Source of the DNA: Collinsella aerofaciens
GTDB lineage: Bacteria > Actinomycetota > Coriobacteriia > Coriobacteriales > Coriobacteriaceae
Direction: 5' to 3'
DNA: 64,000 bases
Assembly (NCBI RefSeq): GCF_015554145.1
Contig: NZ_JADNHZ010000014.1
Coordinates: 1 to 64,000, forward strand
Shown here in pieces: positions 57,626 to 64,000 of the stretch. Both the position numbers and the translations under genes were made by a program. Under the pieces are notes generated by a model. That model was not told the origin of the DNA, made no database searches, and was given only the letters and a program-made list of their open reading frames with translations. Numbering within the stretch: the stretch's first letter is position 1; each line of letters starts with the position of its first letter.

Positions 57626-60079
57626 ATGCGCGTTTCTTACGACTGGCTCAAGACCATGATCGATATTCCGGAAGATCCTAAGACCCTTTCGGACGAGTAT
57701 ATCCGCACCGGCACCGAGGTTGAGGCGATTGACACCGTGGGCGAGTCCTTCGACCACGTGGTGACCGCCAAGGTGCTCACCAAGACCCCGCACCCCGATA
57801 GCGACCATATGTATGTGTGCTCGGTCGACGTGGGTGACAAGAACCTCGACGCCGACGGCAACCCCGCCCCGCTGCAGATTGTCTGCGGCGCGCAGAACTT
57901 CGAGGCCGGCGACCACATCGTCACGGCCATGATCGGCGCAGTTCTGCCCGGCGACGTCAAGATCAAGAAGAGCAAGCTTCGCGGCGTCGTGTCCATGGGC
58001 ATGAACTGCTCCGCGCGCGAGCTCGGCTTGGGCGGCGACCACTCCGGCATCATGATTCTGCCCGAGGATACGCCCTGTGGCATGCCGTTTGCCGAGTATG
58101 TGGGCTCGAGCGACACCGTGCTCGACTGCGAGATCACGCCCAACCGCCCCGACTGCCTGTCCATGATCGGCATGGCCCGCGAGACCGGCGCCATCTTCGA
58201 CCGCGATTTTCACGTTGAGCTGCCCGCCATCAAGGCCGAGACCGGCCGCGCGACCGACGACGAGCTTTCGGTCGAGATTGCCGACGAGGGCCTGTGCGAC
58301 CGCTATGTCGCCCGCATCGTGCGCAACGTGAAGGTCGGCCCGTCGCCCGACTGGATGGTCAAGCGCCTCAACGCCCTGGGCGTGCGTCCGCACAACAACA
58401 TCGTCGATATCACCAACTACGTGATGATGCTCACCGGTCAGCCGCTGCACGCCTTTGACCTGTCAACCTTTGCCGAGCGCGAGGGCCATCGCCGCGTGGT
58501 GGTTCGCGCCGCCCAGCAGGACGAGAAGTTCACGACCCTCGACGGCGAGGAGCGCACGCTCGACGCCGGCATGGGCCTCATCACCGACGGCGAGCGTCCC
58601 GTGGCGCTGGCCGGCGTTATGGGCGGCATGGATTCCGAGATCGAGGACGACACCGTCGACGTGATGGTCGAGAGTGCCTGCTTCAACGCCGGTCGTACCT
58701 CGCACACCAGCCGCGACCTGTCGCTGATCTCCGACGCCTCCATCCGCTTTGAGCGCCAGGTCGACGAGACCGGCTGCGTGGATGTCGCCAACGTTACCTG
58801 CGCGCTCATCGAGGAGATCGCCGGCGGCGAGGTCGCTCCCGGCTACGTTGACGTTTTCCCCGCGCCCAAGACCATCGACAGCATCAAGCTGCGCCTGGCC
58901 CGCGTGCATGCCATCTGCGGCGCCGACATCGAGCCCGACTTTATCGAGCGTTCGCTCACCCGCTTGGGCTGCACCGTCGAGCGCGACGGCGAGGACTTCA
59001 TGGTCACTCCGCCGAGCTTCCGTCCCGACCTGCCGCGCGAGATCGACCTGATCGAGGAGGTCCTGCGCCTGTGGGGCATGGGCCGTGTGACGGCGACCAT
59101 CCCGGCTGCCAAGAACCACATCGGTGGCCTGACTCGCGAGCAGAAGCTCACCCGCAAGGTCGGCGAGATCCTGCGCGCCTGCGGCCTCAACGAGACCACG
59201 ACCTTTGGCTTTGCCGCCCCGGGCGACCTGGAGAAGATCGGTATGTCCACCGAGGGCCGCGGTTGCCCCGTGGTGCTCATGAATCCGCTGGTAGCCGAGC
59301 AGACCGAGATGCGTCGTTCGCTGCTGCCGGGCCTGCTGCAATCCGTGGCCTATAACGAGGCCCACGGCACGCCCAACGTGCACCTGTACGAGGTCGGCAG
59401 CCTGTTCCACGGTCGCGAGAACGCCAGCCTGCCCAAGGAGACCAAGTCCGTGGCGGGTGTGCTCTCGGGCCAGTGGAGCGAGCAGTCCTGGAACATGAAG
59501 TACCGCAAGCTGCGCTTCTTCTTTGGCAAGGGCATTGTCGAGGAGCTGCTCGCCCAGCTGCGCATCGAGAAGGTTCGCTTCCGTCCCGCCGTGGGCGAGG
59601 GCTACGCCTTCTTGCAGCCGGGCCGTGCCGCCGAGGTTCTGTCTGGCGGTACCGTGCTGGGCTGGGTCGGCGAGATCCACCCCGAGGCGCGCGAGGCCTG
59701 CGGCATAGATGAGGTCGTCGTTGCCTTTGAGCTCGACCTGGACAAGCTGATCAAGGGTGCCCGCAACCAGGAGAACTACCGCGAGTTCTCGCAGTACCCG
59801 GCTGTTGAGCACGACCTGGCTATCGTGGTTGACAACTCCGTGACCTGCGAGGATCTTGAGCGCCGCATTACCAGTGCCGGCGGTAAGCTGCTCGAGGGCG
59901 TGCGCCTGTTCGACGTCTATCGCGATCCGGCCCGCATCGGCAAGGGCAAAAAGTCCATGGCCTTTGCGCTTACGTATCGCTCCGACGATCACACGCTCAC
60001 CAGCGAAGAGGTCGAGAAGGCGCACCAGAAGATCGTCACCAAGGTGTGCAAGGGCGTAAACGGCGAGGTTCGCGGATAG
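57626..60079 (+). CDS. pheT: Phenylalanyl-tRNA synthetase beta subunit
   Basis: An 817-residue subunit of normal length. In order: the tRNA-binding EMAP/OB-like domain (residues 40-150, VLTKTPHPDSDHMYVCSVDVG across two strands), the B3/B4 editing domain, B5, the catalytic-like core (LRRSLLPGLL-type: MRRSLLPGLLQSVAYNEAH), and the C-terminal ferredoxin-like anticodon-binding domain (FSQYPAVEHDLAIVVDN). AAAGGAG precedes the ATG. The gene shares the T-box with pheS; the 160-base gap holds the inverted-repeat element. Confidence 0.96.
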   Translation: MRVSYDWLKTMIDIPEDPKTLSDEYIRTGTEVEAIDTVGESFDHVVTAKVLTKTPHPDSDHMYVCSVDVGDKNLDADGNPAPLQIVCGAQNFEAGDHIVTAMIGAVLPGDVKIKKSKLRGVVSMGMNCSARELGLGGDHSGIMILPEDTPCGMPFAEYVGSSDTVLDCEITPNRPDCLSMIGMARETGAIFDRDFHVELPAIKAETGRATDDELSVEIADEGLCDRYVARIVRNVKVGPSPDWMVKRLNALGVRPHNNIVDITNYVMMLTGQPLHAFDLSTFAEREGHRRVVVRAAQQDEKFTTLDGEERTLDAGMGLITDGERPVALAGVMGGMDSEIEDDTVDVMVESACFNAGRTSHTSRDLSLISDASIRFERQVDETGCVDVANVTCALIEEIAGGEVAPGYVDVFPAPKTIDSIKLRLARVHAICGADIEPDFIERSLTRLGCTVERDGEDFMVTPPSFRPDLPREIDLIEEVLRLWGMGRVTATIPAAKNHIGGLTREQKLTRKVGEILRACGLNETTTFGFAAPGDLEKIGMSTEGRGCPVVLMNPLVAEQTEMRRSLLPGLLQSVAYNEAHGTPNVHLYEVGSLFHGRENASLPKETKSVAGVLSGQWSEQSWNMKYRKLRFFFGKGIVEELLAQLRIEKVRFRPAVGEGYAFLQPGRAAEVLSGGTVLGWVGEIHPEAREACGIDEVVVAFELDLDKLIKGARNQENYREFSQYPAVEHDLAIVVDNSVTCEDLERRITSAGGKLLEGVRLFDVYRDPARIGKGKKSMAFALTYRSDDHTLTSEEVEKAHQKIVTKVCKGVNGEVRG

Positions 60080-60110
60080 GATCGCTTGCGTCTGTGACGA
60101 ATGTATTGCA

Positions 60111-60145
60111 AAACGGCGCACTGCTTTGTTGGCAGTGCGCCGTTT
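60111..60145 (+). terminator. Hairpin after pheT, terminator-like
   Basis: The perfect 14-bp stem AAACGGCGCACTGC (60111-60124) / GCAGTGCGCCGTTT (60132-60145). The T-tract is short (three T in the stem), so efficiency is uncertain. Confidence 0.72.
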
Positions 60146-60163
60146 GCTATGATAGCCGGCGGC

Positions 60164-60191
60164 GTGTTACGAACCTAACAATGCGTAATAC
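60164..60191. promoter_or_regulatory. Inverted repeat GTGTTACG-n12-CGTAATAC (candidate metal-responsive operator)
   Basis: GTGTTACG (60164-60171) and CGTAATAC (60184-60191) form an inverted repeat with one mismatch and 12 bases between. It lies just after a -10-like TATGAT (60148-60153) and about 55 bases before cbiM. The form (two half-sites around a long spacer) is like metal-dependent repressor sites such as NikR, though the sequence differs from the known GTATGA consensus. Confidence 0.5.
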
Positions 60192-60246
60192 TGGCAAGGT
60201 GATTCAAACGGCGCTGCGATCGCGTGCCGACAATCGGGAGGCATAC

Positions 60247-61332
60247 ATGCACATTCCAGATAATTATCTGTCCCCGCAGACCGATGTCGTCATGGCGGTG
60301 GCGATGGTGCCCGTTTGGGTCCACTGCATCAAGAAGGTGCGCGCCACGCTCGATCGCGAGCACATGGCTTTTCTGGGCATCTGCGCCGCGTTCTCCTTTT
60401 TGCTCATGATGTTCAACGTGCCGCTGCCCGGCGGCACCACTGGTCACGCTGTTGGTGGCGCGCTCATCACGCTGCTGCTGGGCCCCGAGGCTGCTGCCAT
60501 TGCAGTCTCGGTTGCACTCGCGCTGCAGGCGCTGCTGTTTGGCGACGGCGGCGTTCTGTCCTTTGGCGCCAACTGCTTTAACATGGCCTTTGTGCTGCCG
60601 TTTACCGCTGCTATCGTGTTCCGTGCGCTCAACAGCCGTCTGCACGACAAGAGCTGGGGCACCTCGGTTTCGGCCATCGTGAGCGGCTGGGTCGGCCTGT
60701 GCCTGGCGGCCCTGTGCGCGGCAATCGAGTTTGGTATTCAGCCGATGCTCTTCACCAACGCCTCGGGCGCTCCGCTGTACTGCCCCTTCCCGCTGTCCGT
60801 GGCTATTCCTGCCATGTTGATCCCGCATATGCTGGTTGCCGGCGTGGTCGAGGGCGTGGCGACGGCCGCCATCTATGGTTTCATTAAGAAGACGGCGCCG
60901 AGCGTTATCGTCGGGCCCGAGGCCGTCGATGGCCAGCTTGCTGCCGAGAGCGCTGCCGCTAAGAAGACCTCGCTGGTCCCCACGCTCATCCTGGTCGCCG
61001 TGCTTGTCGTGGCTACGCCGCTCGGCTTGCTCGCCACCGGTGACGCCTGGGGTGAGTGGGACGCCGAGGGCGCCGCGACCGCCGTTCAGGAGGCTGGTGA
61101 CGACAGTCTGCAGGCTTCGGTCGGCCTCGATACCCCGACCTTTGCCGACGCCCTGCCCACGGGCGATTATCTGCAGGCCTATTCCGAGGAGCAGGGTCTT
61201 GGCTTTGCCGGCCAGGCTGCCATGTATATCCTCTCGGGCGTGATTGGCGTGGCGGTGCTGACCATCGCATTCCGCCTGGTCTCGCTGACGGTCAAGGAAA
61301 GCGGTGCTCATGGCAACAGCCGAGCTGCCTAG
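60247..61332 (+). CDS. cbiM: CbiM/NikM-type ECF transporter substrate subunit with fused N component
   Basis: A 361-residue membrane protein for cobalt or nickel uptake. The N-terminus is MHIPDNYLSP, where the N-terminal amine and His2 bind the metal, and FNVPLPGGTTGHAVGGAL is the family core. After seven or so helices, a second part (ATPLGLLATGDAWGEW ... AMYILSGVIGVAVL) is the CbiN/PDGLE-type subunit fused in the same chain, as in NikMN. Nickel and cobalt cannot be told apart here. GGGAGG precedes ATG 60247. It is the first gene of a three-gene operon. Confidence 0.92.
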   Translation: MHIPDNYLSPQTDVVMAVAMVPVWVHCIKKVRATLDREHMAFLGICAAFSFLLMMFNVPLPGGTTGHAVGGALITLLLGPEAAAIAVSVALALQALLFGDGGVLSFGANCFNMAFVLPFTAAIVFRALNSRLHDKSWGTSVSAIVSGWVGLCLAALCAAIEFGIQPMLFTNASGAPLYCPFPLSVAIPAMLIPHMLVAGVVEGVATAAIYGFIKKTAPSVIVGPEAVDGQLAAESAAAKKTSLVPTLILVAVLVVATPLGLLATGDAWGEWDAEGAATAVQEAGDDSLQASVGLDTPTFADALPTGDYLQAYSEEQGLGFAGQAAMYILSGVIGVAVLTIAFRLVSLTVKESGAHGNSRAA

Positions 61333-62146
61333 CTGGCTTACGGTCGAGCAGCGTTACGAGCCCGCGGGGGCTCGACATCGTGTTATGCAACAAAACGTCC
61401 TGCACCTGGCGAGCCTGCTTGAGCGGGTTCGCCTGGGTGGAGGCGCACACGAGGGCGGGTCGATGGTCGACCGCGCCCTTTCTTGCGTTTCGGCGCCGGT
61501 GCGCCTGGTGGGGATGTTCGTCTGCGTTCTGTGCGTGTACCTGACACAGAGCCCGCTGTACCTCATGTTGATGGCGGCTATCGCGCTGGTGCTCGTTGCC
61601 GTGCGCCCCGTACGCGGGCTGCGGGCAACCTTTGTGCCGGCACTTGGCGCTGCGGGGCTCGCGGTGGTTTTGGCACTACCTGCCCTGCTGCTGGGCGCGT
61701 CTGCCACGGGCGCCATGCTCAAGATTGCGCTCAAGACGTTCATTAATGTGTCGCTTGTGCTGGGCGTTTCATGGACGCTTACCTGGAGCCGCATGTCGGC
61801 GGCGCTCAAAATGTTGCACCTGCCCGACGAGGTCATCTTTACTTTCGATATGGCGCTCAAGCATATCGAGGTGCTGGGACGCACGGCGCACGATCTGTGC
61901 GAATCGGTCATGCTGCGCAGCGTGGGTCGTGCGCCTGCGGGTTTTTCGCGCACCGACTCGCTGGCGGGTATCATGGGCATGACGTTTATCAAGGCGATGG
62001 AATGTAGCCACGCGATGGACGAGGCTATGCTTTGCCGCGGCTTTGCCGGCGTGTATCCGGCGCCCGCTCGGATTGTGTTGAGCTGGCGCGATGCGGTTTA
62101 TGCGGCCGTTGTGGTGTTGCTGGGCGTGCTGTGCGCGGTGCTGTAA
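61304..62146 (+). CDS. cbiQ: ECF transporter transmembrane subunit EcfT (CbiQ)
   Basis: A 280-residue membrane protein that couples the ATPase to CbiM. The hydrophobic helices lie at about residues 65-135, and the two coupling helices hold the Ala-Arg-Gly-like motifs MLRSVGRAPAG and EAMLCRGFAG. I use GTG 61304, five bases after AAGGA; ATG 61310 two codons on is the alternative. It overlaps the end of cbiM by 29 bases, which indicates translational coupling. Confidence 0.9.
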   Translation: MLMATAELPSWLTVEQRYEPAGARHRVMQQNVLHLASLLERVRLGGGAHEGGSMVDRALSCVSAPVRLVGMFVCVLCVYLTQSPLYLMLMAAIALVLVAVRPVRGLRATFVPALGAAGLAVVLALPALLLGASATGAMLKIALKTFINVSLVLGVSWTLTWSRMSAALKMLHLPDEVIFTFDMALKHIEVLGRTAHDLCESVMLRSVGRAPAGFSRTDSLAGIMGMTFIKAMECSHAMDEAMLCRGFAGVYPAPARIVLSWRDAVYAAVVVLLGVLCAVL

Positions 62147-62189
62147 CGGGCTGGTCGGCTGTTGATGTGGAATAGGAAAGGGCGACGCT

Positions 62190-62960
62190 TTGGCAAACGA
62201 TACGAATGACGTGATGAGCGCGAGTGGTGCCACCGGCGCCGAGGTCGCGCCGCTCATCGAGCTGCGCGACGTGGTGTTCTCCTATGCGGGGCATACGGTT
62301 GTCGATGGTGTGTCGCTGCAGGTCGATCGTGGTGAACTCGTTGCCCTGCTCGGTCCCAACGGCTGTGGTAAGACGACGATTATGCGCCTTATTAACGGCC
62401 TTGAGCTCGCGGACGCAGGGGCATACCTGTTTGACGGGCATGTGATCGATGCGGCGTTTCTAAAGGATTCCGCTGTCGCTCAGCGTTTTCATCAGCGCGT
62501 GGGCTTTGTGTTCCAGAATGCCGACGCCCAGCTGTTCTGCGCTACGGTGGGCGAGGAAGTCGCGTTTGGCCCGGCTCAAATGGGGCTGCCGGCAGACGAG
62601 CTCGAGCGCCGCGTGCGCGATGCCATGGGGCTGTTCCAGGTTGCCGACCTTGCCGACGCCTCTCCCTATCAGCTCTCGGGCGGGCAAAAGAAGCGCGTTG
62701 CGTTGGCTGCGGTGGTGTCGATGAACCCGGATATCTTGGTCCTCGACGAGCCTACCAATGGACTCGACGAGGATTCATGTGACATCGTGGTCAACTTCTT
62801 GTTGGCCTACGTCGCGGCGGGTAAGACGGTCTTGATGAGCACACATCACCAGGATTTGGTGCGACGCCTGGGTGCCCGTGCAATCTATATCGATCGATAT
62901 CACCATGTGGTCGAGGCGCCTTCTCCGTCGTATGGAACCGAAAGCGGTGCTACGGACTAG
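62190..62960 (+). CDS. cbiO: ECF transporter ATPase EcfA (CbiO)
   Basis: A 256-residue ABC ATPase. Walker A is GPNGCGKTT, the Q-loop VFQNADAQLF, the signature LSGGQKKRVALAA, Walker B ILVLDEPTNGLD, and the switch His is in MSTHHQD. QNADAQLF is characteristic of ECF ATPases. With one ATPase gene in the operon it should act as a homodimer, as usual for group I metal ECF systems. Translation probably starts at TTG 62190 (GGAAAGGG upstream); ATG 62214 is possible. Confidence 0.92.
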   Translation: MANDTNDVMSASGATGAEVAPLIELRDVVFSYAGHTVVDGVSLQVDRGELVALLGPNGCGKTTIMRLINGLELADAGAYLFDGHVIDAAFLKDSAVAQRFHQRVGFVFQNADAQLFCATVGEEVAFGPAQMGLPADELERRVRDAMGLFQVADLADASPYQLSGGQKKRVALAAVVSMNPDILVLDEPTNGLDEDSCDIVVNFLLAYVAAGKTVLMSTHHQDLVRRLGARAIYIDRYHHVVEAPSPSYGTESGATD

Positions 62961-63039
62961 TTGCTGCGTAGAGCGTGCGTAGCTGCCCGCGTGGCTTTGC
63001 CGTGATGGTATAGTTATCCAGGTTTTTATGGGGGTGGCT

Positions 63040-63888
63040 ATGCCAAGCTGGAACATTCATATCGCTCAGACGGAGCGTTTGCTGGAGCGCACCGGTGCGC
63101 TTGCCAAGAGCGTGCGCGACCGCAATGCCTTTTTGTTTGGCTGCGTGGTTCCGGATATCTTCGTGGGCTATATGGTCCCTGGTATCGCCGATCCCATCCC
63201 GTACCGCATTACGCACTTTGCCAAGCCTGAGCCCATCCCTAAGCCTCGTGAGCATGAGTTCTGGGATACCTATGTGGCGCCGCTGCTCAAAGGGGCGCCT
63301 GTTGGTACGCCGGCTGACGCGACCTCGATTGTCGAGGAGCGCGAGCGGCTGAACCGCGTGCACTATCCCCAGCGCTACAAGGATGCCGAGCCGGTTGCCG
63401 GTCCCGGCGCCTGTGAGTTCTCGCTTGCGTCCGAAGATGTGGCACAGTCGTTGTTCGATTTGACACTTGGTGTCTGGTCGCATCTGGTGGCCGATACCGT
63501 ATGGAATACGCGCGTGAATCAGTACCTGGAGGCGCACGGCGGCAAGCCGTGCGAGGAGTTCCGCATTAAAAAGCAGGGCGATTTTGACTGGTTTGGCAAG
63601 ACGCTGGGCATCGTTTCCATCCCGCGTGCGACCGATCGCCTGTATACCGCTGCGACGCGTTTTGGGCAGTATCCCATCCATAAAGAATATGTGCTCAAGA
63701 CCATCGGCGTTATGCACGAGATCGTGCGCGAAAACCCCGGCGAGCCCGACCATCCGCCATACCGCCTGCTGACCGAGGAATTCTTCGACGCAACGTTTAC
63801 CGAGGTCATCGAGCTGACCGAGGCGGGATTCGCGGCTCGCGTTGCTGCTTCTGACGTTCCCGCAGTCCCCCTGATCGCTAGCTGCTAG
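63040..63888 (+). CDS. Zinc-dependent phospholipase C family protein
   Basis: A 282-residue protein of the S1/P1-nuclease-like zinc phospholipase C family. Its metal-binding His and Asp residues lie in PSWNIHIAQTERLL, LFGCVVPDIFVGY, RITHF and GVWSHLVADTVWN. No signal peptide is present, unlike the secreted clostridial enzymes, so it is one of the cytoplasmic members of unknown substrate. The start at 63040 (GGGGG upstream) gives the family N-terminus MPSWN; ATG 63028 is in frame. TATAGT at 63009-63014 looks like its -10. Confidence 0.82.
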   Translation: MPSWNIHIAQTERLLERTGALAKSVRDRNAFLFGCVVPDIFVGYMVPGIADPIPYRITHFAKPEPIPKPREHEFWDTYVAPLLKGAPVGTPADATSIVEERERLNRVHYPQRYKDAEPVAGPGACEFSLASEDVAQSLFDLTLGVWSHLVADTVWNTRVNQYLEAHGGKPCEEFRIKKQGDFDWFGKTLGIVSIPRATDRLYTAATRFGQYPIHKEYVLKTIGVMHEIVRENPGEPDHPPYRLLTEEFFDATFTEVIELTEAGFAARVAASDVPAVPLIASC

Positions 63889-64000
63889 TCGGCCGGCTTA
63901 ACGGTGAGCAGTTCATCCCAATTGACCAACAGCTCCCGTCGCAGGGCATCTTCGGTGGTACGCTCGGCATCGGAAAGGTTCGCGACTGATCACAAATCGA

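Noticed and set aside
63893-63990. Possible 3' end of a gene on the minus strand (ends LLVNWDELLTVKPAD)
   Set aside because: About 32 codons are open before an in-frame stop at 63988-63990, with no start codon in suitable position. It could be a fragment, but the window ends too soon to support a feature.

Overview
This is high-GC DNA from a Gram-positive anaerobe of the Actinomycetota. It most likely comes from a gut Collinsella or a close relative in the Coriobacteriia. The basis for that is the combination of a rubrerythrin, a mannose-type PTS, a cluster of SIS-domain deglycase-like genes, an ECF metal transporter, a T-box leader on pheST, and GTG/TTG starts with strong GGAGG ribosome binding sites. 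No plasmid replication, phage structural or CRISPR genes were seen, so this reads as chromosome. The species call is inference.

Layout. 1-9600: tRNA-Asp, an Rrf2 regulator with an unusual MutY-like glycosylase, rubrerythrin, rmuC, an ABC exporter, nth, a degraded zinc-ribbon gene and an ATP-grasp enzyme. 9800-16244: mfd, a PAP2 membrane protein, a threonine-aldolase-like PLP enzyme and a GNAT acetyltransferase. 16280-30690: a metabolic island with three GntR/HutC-UTRA regulators, three SIS-domain sugar-phosphate deglycase-like genes, a complete mannose-family PTS (IIAB, IIC, IID), a DMT transporter, a HAD phosphatase and a frameshifted YitT-type gene, with recQ in the middle. Three different repeated motifs sit in front of different parts of the island, so it looks like three small regulons. 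By family comparison it fits uptake and deglycation of Amadori or related amino-sugar conjugates such as fructoselysine; the substrate is inferred.

30800-37450: an L-2-hydroxyacid dehydrogenase, metA, 5-formyl-THF cyclo-ligase, a HicAB pair and a large M16 protease. 37500-44240: a variable-looking block ending at tRNA-Val. It holds a densely repeated intergenic region, an AlbA/Schlafen-type ATPase regulator behind a duplicated palindromic repeat, a Sau3AI-like restriction enzyme with a divergent C5-cytosine methyltransferase, and two poorly known genes. 44496-48110: a two-component system and a VTT (DedA-like) membrane protein. 48288-48990: a scar where the tail of a polyprenyl synthetase gene abuts an IS30-like transposase tail. 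49205-63888: DMT transporter, DUF4012 protein, glmM, M32 carboxypeptidase, T-box-pheS-pheT, a CbiMN/EcfT/EcfA metal-uptake operon and a zinc-dependent phospholipase C family protein.

A striking general property is the number of long intergenic inverted repeats. Several belong to families found two or more times inside this one window, and some copies differ by paired changes that keep the stem intact. Most of them sit directly after stop codons or in gene leaders.
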